Source of the DNA: Verrucomicrobiota bacterium
GTDB taxonomy: Bacteria; Verrucomicrobiota; Verrucomicrobiia; Limisphaerales; JAHEOI01
Direction: 5' to 3'
DNA: 49,381 bases
Assembly: GCA_018610125.1 (NCBI GenBank)
Contig: JAHEOI010000372.1
Span: 1-49,381, forward strand
Below are positions 34,105-43,275 of this stretch, piece after piece. The notes under the pieces were generated by a model. It ran no database searches and was not told the DNA's origin. It was given only the letters and a program-made list of their open reading frames with translations. Numbering within the stretch: the stretch's first letter is position 1; every line of letters begins with the position of its first letter. The position numbers and the translations under genes were made by a program.

Positions 34105-34836
34105 CTACGAACCGACACCGAAATAGCGAAGTCCCTCAATTACCCCATCGGCTTCCGGGAGGCTCGCCCAAAAGAGATTGGACCCGCCCACAACATCGCC
34201 CAGCTCCGGTTTGGCATTGGCCACGATAATTCCAAAGATTCCAGGGACTTGAAACATCCTCAAATCATTTCCAGTGTCACCCGCCACGACGGCTTTGGCG
34301 GGATCAATGCTCAAATGACGGCATAGCCAAGTCACAGCATTCCCTTTACCGGCTTGGGCTGGTAACACATCCAAGTCGCGGCTTGACGAATAGATAACCG
34401 CAACGTTTAGCCCCGCCTCGGTCAGGCGGCGCCTCAATTGCTCCACGTCTTCCGGTGACGCGTCATACCAATACCAGCTCGATTTCAAGTCGGTTTGAAA
34501 TCGTTCCGGTTGCGCTTCGATTCCCGGAAATTCAGCGACAATCCGGCGCACTCGTTCAAGATCCCATCCCTCCTTGAATTGCGCCTCATAATCGTGCAAC
34601 GGGCTTCCCGAGCTAAAATCCAAGATACAGGTTCCGACGCCCCCGATCAGGAAATCCGGCTTTGGCAATGGCGATTCATGAATCAAGGCTACCTGATCGT
34701 CGATCAACCGGCCACTGACATAACATAACCACGGCCGCTCGGATTTAGGGAGCTCCGTCCAGAACTCCCGAAATCGATCTGTCGCAGCGAGATCGCCATA
34801 AATCGTGCCGTCCAAGTCGCTGCAAAAGAGTTTCAT
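34105..34836 (-). CDS. HAD-superfamily sucrose-phosphatase-like hydrolase
   Basis: 243 residues from the ATG at 34836 (MKLFCSDLDGTIYG). HAD motif I is CSDLDGTI, motif II is YVSGRLI, the motif III Lys is in AGKGNAV and motif IV is VAGDTGNDLRMF. The cap-domain layout fits the class IIB branch with sucrose-6-phosphate phosphatase. Substrates of that branch include sucrose, mannosyl-glycerate and glucosyl-glycerol phosphates, all compatible solutes, which would fit the neighbouring betaine enzyme; inference. Upstream TTG or ATG starts at 34854 and 34848 are also possible. It follows the MBL-like gene by only a few bases. Confidence 0.8.
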   Translation of the reverse strand: MKLFCSDLDGTIYGDLAATDRFREFWTELPKSERPWLCYVSGRLIDDQVALIHESPLPKPDFLIGGVGTCILDFSSGSPLHDYEAQFKEGWDLERVRRIVAEFPGIEAQPERFQTDLKSSWYWYDASPEDVEQLRRRLTEAGLNVAVIYSSSRDLDVLPAQAGKGNAVTWLCRHLSIDPAKAVVAGDTGNDLRMFQVPGIFGIIVANAKPELGDVVGGSNLFWASLPEADGVIEGLRYFGVGS

Positions 34837-34857
34837 CGTCGAGCCCATGGTCAATTT

Positions 34858-35475
34858 CTACCGAACCTCTAAATTCTCGAGGTATTGTCGAAGTCCTTCT
34901 TTCGCTCCCCCGACAAAAGGGACACCGTGGGCAAAAAGCAAGTGATCAAAGTCCCGATTCAAGTGACCCAAAAAGACTTCGCGAATCCCACGCTTCACCC
35001 CTTTCGGATCATCTCCCAGCAGCCAATCCGGAACAAATCCGAGCTCACTGTTCCATCGGACAAGGGCGTCGCCAATAGCCAGAACCCCCTCGGAAACCGG
35101 AAGATACAACGCTGTCTCTTCAGGACATAGCACCCCCACTTCAAGTGCCTCGATATTTCCCGGAAGTGTCTCACCGTGATTGAATGAACGAATCGGCTCG
35201 CCTTCGGTGAATTCGTGAAGGCCCGCATGGTGACACCAAACCTCGCATCCGAAGGCCTCCTGAAGCTCGGCGCTATGGCGATAATGGAGCCGATTTGTCA
35301 GGTAGATGTGCTGCGGCAGCTTTTCTTTGGACAACGCCCCAAGGCCTTCCGGCGGGAGTAACGGATCGATCAGCACGGCCGGATCGGTCGCCACGACCAG
35401 ATACGAATCGACCTCCTCTTGAATCTCAGGATGGACCGCGGTCCAATGATAAACGCCTGGCAAGATCTCTTTCAT
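34858..35475 (-). CDS. metallo-beta-lactamase-like protein lacking the zinc motif
   Basis: 205 residues. The fold-type strands are clear (MKEILPGVYHW, VDSYLVVATDPAVLIDPLLP), but where HXHXDH belongs it reads TNRLHYRHSAEL, and the final zinc segment is LLFAHGVPFVGG. With only His-x-x-His left, zinc binding is doubtful, so this may be a non-enzymatic or changed-function member. It is translated just before the sucrose-phosphatase-like gene and probably co-transcribed with it. No signal peptide. Confidence 0.7.
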   Translation of the reverse strand: MKEILPGVYHWTAVHPEIQEEVDSYLVVATDPAVLIDPLLPPEGLGALSKEKLPQHIYLTNRLHYRHSAELQEAFGCEVWCHHAGLHEFTEGEPIRSFNHGETLPGNIEALEVGVLCPEETALYLPVSEGVLAIGDALVRWNSELGFVPDWLLGDDPKGVKRGIREVFLGHLNRDFDHLLFAHGVPFVGGAKEGLRQYLENLEVR

Positions 35476-35523
35476 ATAACCTCATTCTTAACCCATTGGA
35501 GCCAACACGGTCGTTCCCAATCC

Positions 35524-36456
35524 CTATAGCTTCCCGATCAGCCGTTTTCCACCTTCGACCACTTCTTCAACCGTCAGGAAGTTAAGTCCGCCCTCGCCCT
35601 GGAGCAATTTGACTCGCTCGCTTACCGGAGACCACACTTCGGCCCTGGCCGGTCCCCAAAGCAGGAGACTCGGCACTCCGACCGCCGCGGCAAGATGCGA
35701 GATGCCGGAATCATGACCGATAAAGCCCGCGCATTCCTGCAGCGATTGGCCCACCTCCGGAAGCGGTCGGCTCTGGACAATGCGATATCGCTCTGCCGGC
35801 AATTGAGCAGCCAGTCGCTCGAGTCGGCCCTCTTCAGCTTCGCCTCCGAGCAGTAGCAGATGAAAGCGAGTCTGCTCCGCCAGATAGCTTAGCAGATCGG
35901 CCCACTTCTCCTCGGGCCAATTCTTGCGTTCACTCCCACTCCCAGGATGGACCGCCAACCAATCGACTGACCGATCCGGCCCGTCATCGGCCTTAGGAAA
36001 CCGCAATTGCGGGAGGCGGTCCGCATCGAAAATCGTGAGCTGCTCCAGCGGTTTGAGGTAGGCATCGGTAGCATGCATCGCACCGGTATCATCGGCCCGA
36101 TGAGGCCCCACAATGAATTGGGCCGATGAGCAGCGTCGGACATTCGTTTCAAACACCTTGTCCGGATCGTAAAGGAAGGAAATGATCAAGGCGAATTGCG
36201 AGAAATAGTTTGCCAGATCTTTGTTTAGCTCGCCGCGATTCGCAAAGAAGCCGGCCAACGCCCCCGCTTCGATAGGCCTTACCCGTTCCACGAGCCCTCC
36301 GGCCTCCGCTAAACGGGCAATATGCGGATATCCCAGCACCTCGAGGTGGATCCCGGGAAACGATTGCCTCAACGCCTGGAGGACCGGCAACGTCAGTATA
36401 AAATCGCCGATCGCTCCACCCCGAATCACCAAGACTTTTCCGCGCCTCTGATCCAC
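35524..36456 (-). CDS. glycosyltransferase family 9 (heptosyltransferase-like)
   Basis: 310 residues with GT9 markers: N-terminal VLVIRGGAIGDFILTLPVLQAL, the nucleotide-sugar segment AVHPGSGSERKNWP and the C-terminal GHDSGISHLAAAVGVPSLLLWGP. GT9 enzymes such as WaaC/WaaF add heptose to the lipopolysaccharide core. The donor is inferred from family. Its presence supports an LPS-bearing outer membrane. It follows the membrane protein gene by 13 bases on the minus strand. Confidence 0.88.
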   Translation of the reverse strand: MDQRRGKVLVIRGGAIGDFILTLPVLQALRQSFPGIHLEVLGYPHIARLAEAGGLVERVRPIEAGALAGFFANRGELNKDLANYFSQFALIISFLYDPDKVFETNVRRCSSAQFIVGPHRADDTGAMHATDAYLKPLEQLTIFDADRLPQLRFPKADDGPDRSVDWLAVHPGSGSERKNWPEEKWADLLSYLAEQTRFHLLLLGGEAEEGRLERLAAQLPAERYRIVQSRPLPEVGQSLQECAGFIGHDSGISHLAAAVGVPSLLLWGPARAEVWSPVSERVKLLQGEGGLNFLTVEEVVEGGKRLIGKL

Positions 36457-36469
36457 ACGCCCCTTTCAA

Positions 36470-37009
36470 TTAAAAGACCGTCAACCCGAGTCCGACAACA
36501 AAAAGGCCGAATCCGGTCAAGCCGCCGCAGACCGTCCGGATACGCCGGTTGCTCGCTGTCCACCAATAAAGCCAGTCGCGCAATCGCCAAGGTGAAATCG
36601 TCAGCCACATCCCGGCCAGGATGAAAATATACGCCCAGACTATAATCACCAGTCGCCATTCCGTAGGGGCCCAGCGGGCCGTATCGAGCATCAGCTTGGC
36701 CAACAGTAACATCACTAATGCCAACCCCCGCACCGCCAAGAAATCTTGAACAAAGAGGCAGGTCATTACCCCCAGACCGGCAAAGCCAAAGACCATGAGC
36801 TGCTTATACTTCGCAAAATCAGCGATCGTTTCCTGGTTGACGTTGTAGAGAAACCAGATCGTAGCAGTCACCATCAACAGATACCCGGGACTGACCGAGC
36901 GCGGAAAGTGCTGAAGGACTTTTCGGTAATGTTCGGGGTAAAGCCAGCCATACGCTTGTGATGCGGCCACCAACAGTCCCAGTAGAATCGCTAACAGAGA
37001 AACAGACAT
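36470..37009 (-). CDS. multi-pass membrane protein, unknown function
   Basis: 179 residues with about five hydrophobic helices, beginning MSVSLLAILLGLLVAASQ. I do not recognise a family. The gene lies upstream of the GT9 gene by 13 bases and downstream of miaB by about 100, so it may be in an envelope operon. A role in lipopolysaccharide or lipid metabolism would be pure inference. Confidence 0.75.
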   Translation of the reverse strand: MSVSLLAILLGLLVAASQAYGWLYPEHYRKVLQHFPRSVSPGYLLMVTATIWFLYNVNQETIADFAKYKQLMVFGFAGLGVMTCLFVQDFLAVRGLALVMLLLAKLMLDTARWAPTEWRLVIIVWAYIFILAGMWLTISPWRLRDWLYWWTASNRRIRTVCGGLTGFGLFVVGLGLTVF

Positions 37010-37110
37010 CTGGATTCCTTCAATTTCAAAAAAAGCTGAACAATTGGGGTAAGCTCAAAAACGGCACCCCCAGCTCGTCATCACCATACGCTCAAGGATC
37101 AATGACATGG

Positions 37111-38469
37111 TCAGTCAAGATTGACGATGGCGGGGTTACCATAAAGAGTAAATTGTCCGGTTCCCTCGATCTTCAAGTCGAGGAGACGGCCTTGATGACG
37201 CTCATTCCCTTCGAAGACCACAATCTTGTTGGCGCGTGTTCGCCCTTCGAGTCGATTCGGATTCTTGCGACTCGGCCCCTGGGCCAAGACCTCCACAGTT
37301 CGCCCGACGTAGTGCTCGCACTTTCGCTTGCCGATGGCGTTGACTTCCTCCAATAACCGGGCATGCCGCTCGTCCTTGACCTCCTCCGGCACTTGGTCCG
37401 GCATCTTCTCGGCAGGCGTGCCCTTGCGCTGGGAGTACTTGAACACGAACGCGTTGTCGAATTCGACCTCACGCACCAATGACATGGTCTGCTCAAAATC
37501 CTCCTCGGTCTCACCCGGAAAGCCGACAATCAGATCGGTCGTGACACCGATCTCGGGCGACACCTGGCGGAGCTTCCGGACGATCTCGAGAGCTCGCTCC
37601 CGAGTATACCCTCGGTGCATGAGCTTCAACATGCGATTGCTCCCACTCTGAATGGGGATATGGGCGCTTTCACAAAGCTTGGACAATCGCCCGTAAGCCG
37701 CGACCAAATCATCGCCATATCCCTTCGGGTGAGGCGAGGTAAAGCGCAGCCGCTCCAAACCGGGAATCTCATTTACCGCTTCGAGTAATTGAACAAAGGC
37801 CGATTTCCCATCTTTGGCCCCGATTTCCCGTTTGCCATAACTGGTTACGATCTGTCCCAAAAGTGTGATCTCCTTGACCCCTTTGGAGACGAGGTCCTCA
37901 CACTCGGAAACGATATCCGGGATTGATCGGCTTCGCTCGCGCCCGCGCGTGTAAGGCACGATGCAAAAGGTGCAGAACTGGTTGCATCCCTGCATGATGC
38001 TGACGTAGGCCGAGACCGACTTCGTCTCGGAGCTCCCGGCAAGCAAGTGCTCTCGAATGGTTGACTCACTCCCCTTTTCCTGGTCGACGTCACAGATCTT
38101 TTGTCGCCCTCCTTGCAAGAGCTCGCTTAGATGGTCGGCGGTCCGGTGGTATTTCTGCGTCCCAACCACCAAGTCCACATCCGGGAGCCGATCAATCAAT
38201 TCCCGGCCCCGGCTTTGTGCCATGCAGCCCATGAACCCCAGCAGCTTCTGCCGGTTATCGCGCCGAGCTTGACCGGCCAAGCTCCCCATCTTGCCCAATG
38301 CCTTCTGCTCGGCCGTATCCCGGACACTGCAGGTATTGATCAGCACGATATCGGCCGCCGACTCCGTGGAAGCGAGGGCATAGCCCTTATCGACGAGCTG
38401 AGCCGCGACCGCCTCCGAATCGCGCTCGTTCATCTGACATCCATATGTCTTAATAAAGACACTCGGCAT
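37111..38469 (-). CDS. miaB: tRNA-2-methylthio-N6-dimethylallyladenosine synthase MiaB
   Basis: 452 residues. The N-terminal UPF0004 domain starts FIKTYGCQMNERDSE with C11 and continues with INTCSVRDTAEQK; these cysteines bind the auxiliary cluster. The radical SAM motif is GCNQFCTFCIVPYTRGRERSR (CX3CX2C). A C-terminal TRAM domain ends the protein. MiaB adds the methylthio group to i6A37 of tRNAs. It lies downstream of skp with a ten-base gap. Confidence 0.96.
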   Translation of the reverse strand: MPSVFIKTYGCQMNERDSEAVAAQLVDKGYALASTESAADIVLINTCSVRDTAEQKALGKMGSLAGQARRDNRQKLLGFMGCMAQSRGRELIDRLPDVDLVVGTQKYHRTADHLSELLQGGRQKICDVDQEKGSESTIREHLLAGSSETKSVSAYVSIMQGCNQFCTFCIVPYTRGRERSRSIPDIVSECEDLVSKGVKEITLLGQIVTSYGKREIGAKDGKSAFVQLLEAVNEIPGLERLRFTSPHPKGYGDDLVAAYGRLSKLCESAHIPIQSGSNRMLKLMHRGYTRERALEIVRKLRQVSPEIGVTTDLIVGFPGETEEDFEQTMSLVREVEFDNAFVFKYSQRKGTPAEKMPDQVPEEVKDERHARLLEEVNAIGKRKCEHYVGRTVEVLAQGPSRKNPNRLEGRTRANKIVVFEGNERHQGRLLDLKIEGTGQFTLYGNPAIVNLD

Positions 38470-38478
38470 AGGCTGCGT

Positions 38479-39168
38479 TTATGGATTCAGCTCGCCCGGA
38501 GATGGAAGATCCGGCAAGTTGCCTCCCGGCAAGCCCGAATCCGATTCTTCCTCGCTATCCGAAACCTCGGGAAGATCCTCAGGCGCATTCCGATTCAATC
38601 GCTTCAGAACCTCATCCGAAATATCGCTCTGCCCGTTACTGTAAACCAAGGCGGGAGTCTGGTTGATCGTCTTCGCCGCTGTGTCGAGCACCAAGGTATA
38701 GCCCTTGGATTTTGCCACCTGCTCCACGACACCCGAGACTTCTTTCATGATCTTCTCCCGCATCCGCCGTTGCTTCTCCTGCAGCGTGCTTTTGGCTGTT
38801 CGGTCAAACTGCTTGACCTCTTTCTCCAATTGCCGGATCTGCCTCAGCTTCTTTTGGGCCGCTTTTTTCTTGCGCTGACGCTCTTGGTTCGAGACCACTT
38901 GGTCGTTGGCCCCTCGAATGAGCTGCTTGTACTCCTTCTGAGCACTCTGGTACTCCTTGTACATGCTCTTGAGCGTCTTCTCAAATTCCGCGCCGCGCTT
39001 CTTCAAGCGGGAATCGGCAATCTTCGTCTTGTAATAGTTGTCGAAGACCTTCTTGAGATTGATCGTCGCGATCTTCTGCTCTGTCTGTGCCGAGACACCA
39101 CTCACACCCAGGCACGCGACAGCCCAAAGGAGCCCGATTTTGACTAAGATCGACTTGGTCGTTGTCAT
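38479..39168 (-). CDS. skp: OmpH/Skp-family periplasmic chaperone
   Basis: 229 residues. Signal peptide at about 1-27 ending VSAQTEQK. The body is a long, Lys/Gln-rich coiled coil (about 40-160), typical of Skp tentacles. The C-terminal 45 residues are acidic and Pro/Gly-rich (SEEESDSGLPGG), longer than the usual 160-residue Skp. Skp holds unfolded outer-membrane proteins for BamA. bamA lies 13 bases upstream on the same strand, the classic pairing. Confidence 0.9.
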   Translation of the reverse strand: MTTTKSILVKIGLLWAVACLGVSGVSAQTEQKIATINLKKVFDNYYKTKIADSRLKKRGAEFEKTLKSMYKEYQSAQKEYKQLIRGANDQVVSNQERQRKKKAAQKKLRQIRQLEKEVKQFDRTAKSTLQEKQRRMREKIMKEVSGVVEQVAKSKGYTLVLDTAAKTINQTPALVYSNGQSDISDEVLKRLNRNAPEDLPEVSDSEEESDSGLPGGNLPDLPSPGELNP

Positions 39169-39181
39169 GATTGTAACTTAA

Positions 39182-41503
39182 CTAAAAGTTGCGGGTATAA
39201 CCAACGCTGAATTGAAATTCACCACTGCTCCGGCCCAAGCCGTCGCCATCGGTGATCGGGATGCCATAGTCCAACCGTAACGGGCCGATCGGCAAGTTCA
39301 GCCGCAAGCCGAGGCCGACGTTATCGCTGTAGCCGCCGAAATCCGGGTCATACGCATCCGGTACGACATTACCAATATCGTAGAACGTCGCCACACGCAA
39401 CCGTTCGATGACGGGAATGCTGTATTCCACAGACCCAAACCAGAATGTGTTACCGCCTATCGGCTCATTGTTGCCGGGATCCCGCGGCCCCACTTCACGG
39501 AAGTCAAATCCGCGCAGGTTATACGCCCCTCCCAGGAAGAAGCGATCAAAAAGCGGCACCCGATCCGACCGGCCATAGCTTTCTGTCACACCGCTTCGCC
39601 CAAGGATCTCCCAAACATGACCTTCGAAAAACCCGGGGAAGTACCAGGCCGAGCTGAGCTCTACCTTATAAAAGTCGCTGTCGCCGCCAAACGGACCGCC
39701 TGCCACTTCGGTCGATAATTCGGTCCGCTGCCCGTTGCTCGGAAGAAACCCACCGCCCCGAGTGTCATACGTGAGCCCAAAGCCCATTTTTGAAACCAAC
39801 CGCGAGCCTTCCTCGGCATCAATCAGCGATTGGGAGAATCCGGAGTCCTCCTCGAACTCCAAATCGACCTCTTCCAGGGTGTAGCTGACACTCCCGCGAA
39901 ATTGCTCGGTCCATAGCGCCTTGGTCAGACTCAAGCTGCCGCCCGTGCGGCGCTCATCATACTCGTTACTGACAAAATCAAGCTGGCGATGGTAGAGATC
40001 GACGGAAAATTCCAGCTTCTTCCCCAGGAGCCATGGCTCAACAAAGGTCACTTGATAATCTTGACGCCGGGTCCCCAATTGCATCCGGACCCGGAACTTT
40101 TGTCCCCCGCCGGCGAAATAGGGGGGATTGAACAGATCGAAGTTGCCTTGGCTCATCTCGACGAAGCCGACAATATTGTCCACGGTGCTAAAGCCGGCTC
40201 CCACGGAAATGTTGCCGGTATTCTTCTCCTTGACGTCGACCACCAGGTTTTTTCGGTTCGGCACCTCGGTCTCTTCGGGTCGGGTGTCAACGCTCTCGAA
40301 GTAGTTCAATCCCTCGAGGCGGTTCCGGCTCCGCTTGACGCGCACCATATCGAATGTCTCACCCGGTGAGACAGCAAGCTCACGCCGGATCACGTAATCC
40401 TTGGTCTTGGTATTGCCTTGGACATTGATCTTCTCGATGTAAGACTTCTCCTTCTCCTCGATTTTATAGACCAAATCCATTGTTCCTTGCTTGGTGTTGG
40501 CATTCTGGACGGCCTGGAGCCCGATATCGATGTAGCCCTCGGCACCGTAAAGATCTCGGATGTTCTCCTTGTCCTGACTCAACCCCTTGGGCGAGAAGAT
40601 CTCGCCGACCTTCATTTCAAGCGCCTCTCTTATTTCCCGGTCGGAAAAGACCCCATTCCCTTGGATTTCGATCGCCCCGACCTCATACTGCTCGCCTTCG
40701 AAGATATGGAACTTCAACACCAGCTTTTTCGGCGTTTGGTAATCGCGCTCGACCCGCTTGATCCGAAAGTCGATGTAGCCTTTATTCTGATAAAACTGGC
40801 GTAAGCGCTCTTTATCGGTTTGGAGCTGGTCCTCCTTGAGCTTGCCGCCTCCGGTAAGCCAAGAAAGGAACCAATGCCGGCGGGTCTTGATTTTGTTACG
40901 GAGCTTCCCTTGCTTAAAGGCCTCGGCCCCGATAAACTTCACCTTTTTGATACGGACCTTCGGGTGCTCCGAAATTTTGAAGGTGGCCGTCCCTCGCCCC
41001 TCTTCCTCGTTGATGTCCAGGACATACTCCACCTCGGTACGCTGATACCCCTTCTTTTCGTAAAAGTCTTGGATCGCTTGGACGTCTTGAAAGAGTGTTT
41101 GCTCGTCCAACGGCTCACCCACCTCGGACTCGATCTTCTTCCGCAATTTCTTGTTGCTAAACTGCTCGTTCCCTTCAATGCGAAGATCGGTCAGAGTCGG
41201 TTTCCCTTGCAGAACATAGGTCAGGATGACTCCCTTTTTCCCTTGCTTCTCGGTAACCCGGATCTGGTAAAAATAGCCGGTCTGGTAAAGGTTCCGAACG
41301 TCGTCGTTAATGCTTAATTCGCTGTATTTATCGCCGACTTCGGTCCGAATGTTCGCCCGGATGAGCTCCTCATTGGCGGCAGGGGGACCGACATGCTTGA
41401 TCTTGATCGCCTCGACGACCGACGAGGATTGGCCCCACACGTGAGCGAGACCGCTCAGTAACAGCACCGTGGCTCCGACAATAAATCGCTTGTATCCGTT
41501 CAT
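39182..41503 (-). CDS. bamA: outer-membrane protein assembly factor BamA
   Basis: 773 residues from the ATG at 41503 (MNGYKRFIVGATVLLLSGLA). A signal peptide is followed by five POTRA domains (about 30-430), then the Omp85 16-strand beta barrel ending SVGYTRNF with the terminal Phe recognised by the Bam machinery. It inserts beta-barrel proteins into the outer membrane. The longer start at 41527 would overlap dnaB. The gene begins four bases after the dnaB stop. Skp follows. Confidence 0.96.
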   Translation of the reverse strand: MNGYKRFIVGATVLLLSGLAHVWGQSSSVVEAIKIKHVGPPAANEELIRANIRTEVGDKYSELSINDDVRNLYQTGYFYQIRVTEKQGKKGVILTYVLQGKPTLTDLRIEGNEQFSNKKLRKKIESEVGEPLDEQTLFQDVQAIQDFYEKKGYQRTEVEYVLDINEEEGRGTATFKISEHPKVRIKKVKFIGAEAFKQGKLRNKIKTRRHWFLSWLTGGGKLKEDQLQTDKERLRQFYQNKGYIDFRIKRVERDYQTPKKLVLKFHIFEGEQYEVGAIEIQGNGVFSDREIREALEMKVGEIFSPKGLSQDKENIRDLYGAEGYIDIGLQAVQNANTKQGTMDLVYKIEEKEKSYIEKINVQGNTKTKDYVIRRELAVSPGETFDMVRVKRSRNRLEGLNYFESVDTRPEETEVPNRKNLVVDVKEKNTGNISVGAGFSTVDNIVGFVEMSQGNFDLFNPPYFAGGGQKFRVRMQLGTRRQDYQVTFVEPWLLGKKLEFSVDLYHRQLDFVSNEYDERRTGGSLSLTKALWTEQFRGSVSYTLEEVDLEFEEDSGFSQSLIDAEEGSRLVSKMGFGLTYDTRGGGFLPSNGQRTELSTEVAGGPFGGDSDFYKVELSSAWYFPGFFEGHVWEILGRSGVTESYGRSDRVPLFDRFFLGGAYNLRGFDFREVGPRDPGNNEPIGGNTFWFGSVEYSIPVIERLRVATFYDIGNVVPDAYDPDFGGYSDNVGLGLRLNLPIGPLRLDYGIPITDGDGLGRSSGEFQFSVGYTRNF

Positions 41504-41507
41504 CACT

Positions 41508-42956
41508 CTACGCTTCCGCTGGTACATCTTCCGCTTCCACTTTGGCCATGCTCTCGAAACGGGTGTACCCCCTCAAGAAGGTGAGATCGACCTCACCCGT
41601 GGGACCGTTCCGCTGCTTGGCAATGAGCAGCTTTACTTCCTGTGCCTCGGTTTCCACCCCTTCTTCGTTCTCTTTAGGCTTGTAAAGCAGTGTCACAAGA
41701 TCGGCGTCTTGCTCGATGGCGCCGGACTCTCGAAGATCGGATAGCCGTGGCTTCCGGTTCTTATCCTTTTCCAGCTCTCGGTTCAATTGGCTAAGCACGA
41801 TCACAGGGACATTCAGCTCTTTGGCCAAGGCCTTCAGGCCATTTGAGATGTCGGTAATTTCCTGCTGCCGATTCTCAGCGCGTGCTGACGATGAATGGAG
41901 AAGCTGGAGGTAGTCAACCACAAATAGCTTAATCCCGTATTGCTGCACCATTCGCCGAGCCTTGGCCCGGAGCTGTAAAATCGACAGACCCGGCGTATCC
42001 TCGATGTACAATGGCGCATTGGCAAATTTTCCGGCTGCGCTCGTCAGCTTGGCAAAATCCCGCTCCCCCAGAAAGCCCTCTCGAATATCGCGCAGATTGA
42101 CCCGAGCCCTGGAGCAGATGAGTCGCAGCACCAATGACTCCGCGGTCATTTCCAGGCTGAAGACTCCGACGGGAAACTTATCTTCGACAATGACATGCTC
42201 GACCATATTCATCGCGAGCGAGGTCTTGCCCATGCTCGGGCGCGCGGCGACGACGATCATTTCCCCCCCGTGCAGCCCGCTGGTGAGCTTATCAAAGTCG
42301 CGATACCCGGTCGAAACACCGGTCAGCAGTCCCTGCCGTTGATGAAAATCCTCGATCGTGTTGATGGCATCATTGACGAGCTCGCGAATCGTCTTGCGCC
42401 CTTGATCGACCCGGCTCTGACTGATCTGCATCACTTCCCGCTCGACCTCGTCGACAAGCTGATCCACATCCCCCTGATGCTCGTAGACACGATTGACCAC
42501 GTCCATGCAGGTGGTCACCATCTTCCTTTGAACGTATTTCTCGCGAAGGATCCGGATGTAGTAACTGAGATTGAGCGGCGACGGGACACCATCAACGAGC
42601 TCGGACAGGTAAACGAGTCCCCCAACTCCTTCAAGCTGCCCTTTTTCCTTGAGACGATGCTGGAGGGTGATCATATCGATCACCTCCTTGTTGTCATACA
42701 TCTCGAGAAAGACTTCATAGATCGCACGATGACGGAGGTCATAAAAGACATCCGGGGCGCTGAACTGCTGAACACACTCGCTCAAGCACTCATTCGGGGC
42801 TTGAAGGATGCAGCCGAGCACACCCTGCTCCGCCTCAATGGAGTGCGGCGGCAATCGATCAATCTTGCTCGGATCGACCTGCTTCCCCTTTCGCCGATTC
42901 TTCTTTGTGGAATCTTTGTCCCGATTGCCTGATTGCGAGTCGTACGAATCGATCAT
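41508..42956 (-). CDS. dnaB: replicative DNA helicase DnaB
   Basis: 482 residues. The N-terminal domain (about 35-140) contains the conserved HSIEAEQGVLGCIL start. The RecA-like C-terminal domain has Walker A AARPSMGKTS and the DnaB motifs FSLEM, KLFVVDYLQLL, LSQLNRELE and DLRESGAIEQDAD. A charged N-terminal leader of about 30 residues precedes it. DnaB unwinds the parental duplex at the fork. Directly upstream of bamA with four bases between, an unusual neighbour pair. Confidence 0.97.
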   Translation of the reverse strand: MIDSYDSQSGNRDKDSTKKNRRKGKQVDPSKIDRLPPHSIEAEQGVLGCILQAPNECLSECVQQFSAPDVFYDLRHRAIYEVFLEMYDNKEVIDMITLQHRLKEKGQLEGVGGLVYLSELVDGVPSPLNLSYYIRILREKYVQRKMVTTCMDVVNRVYEHQGDVDQLVDEVEREVMQISQSRVDQGRKTIRELVNDAINTIEDFHQRQGLLTGVSTGYRDFDKLTSGLHGGEMIVVAARPSMGKTSLAMNMVEHVIVEDKFPVGVFSLEMTAESLVLRLICSRARVNLRDIREGFLGERDFAKLTSAAGKFANAPLYIEDTPGLSILQLRAKARRMVQQYGIKLFVVDYLQLLHSSSARAENRQQEITDISNGLKALAKELNVPVIVLSQLNRELEKDKNRKPRLSDLRESGAIEQDADLVTLLYKPKENEEGVETEAQEVKLLIAKQRNGPTGEVDLTFLRGYTRFESMAKVEAEDVPAEA

Positions 42957-43031
42957 CTATCAATCGTGAGGGCAGCGCGTCCCTGATTCAACGTCGATCG
43001 CTTCCGAATTCTTCCCAAGTTATTCACTCCC

Positions 43032-43054
43032 TGATAGGGACGCCGTTCGCGTTC
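43032..43054 (-). repeat. partial copy of REP-like family 1
   Basis: TGATAGGGACGCCGTTCGCGTTC, the reverse form of the family tail TATCA plus half of the stem. The other half of the stem is degraded. It lies in the 274-base space upstream of dnaB. Confidence 0.55.
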
Positions 43055-43216
43055 TGACCCGCTCATTTGGATCGGTACGTTTGGCATACGGAGCCGGTAA
43101 CCGGGGTCCCGATTTCTACTTCTACAAAGGAAAGCGATGACAAGTTACGCGCACTCCGTAAGCTAGCGAGGCCGAGCCTCCGACCATTCGAGGCATGAGT
43201 GCGATCAAGGTCAGCA

Positions 43217-43275
43217 GGGGACTGCCGACCCTACCACCGCTGTTGCGGTAGGGACCGCACTCCGCTGCGGTCCGC
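43217..43275 (-). repeat. fullest copy of REP-like family 2
   Basis: Read on the minus strand it runs GGACCGCA, loop GCGGAG, TGCGGTCC, then CTACCGCAACAGCGGTGG, TAGG and GTCGGCAGTCC. The stem is a perfect 8-base palindrome. It overlaps the 3' end of the DUF1080 gene, whose stop codon lies inside it (43231). Confidence 0.75.

Noticed and set aside
38131..39147. 338-codon frame opposite miaB and skp
   Set aside because: Shadow of two well-supported genes on the minus strand; leucine-rich composition comes from the complement of charged coiled-coil codons.
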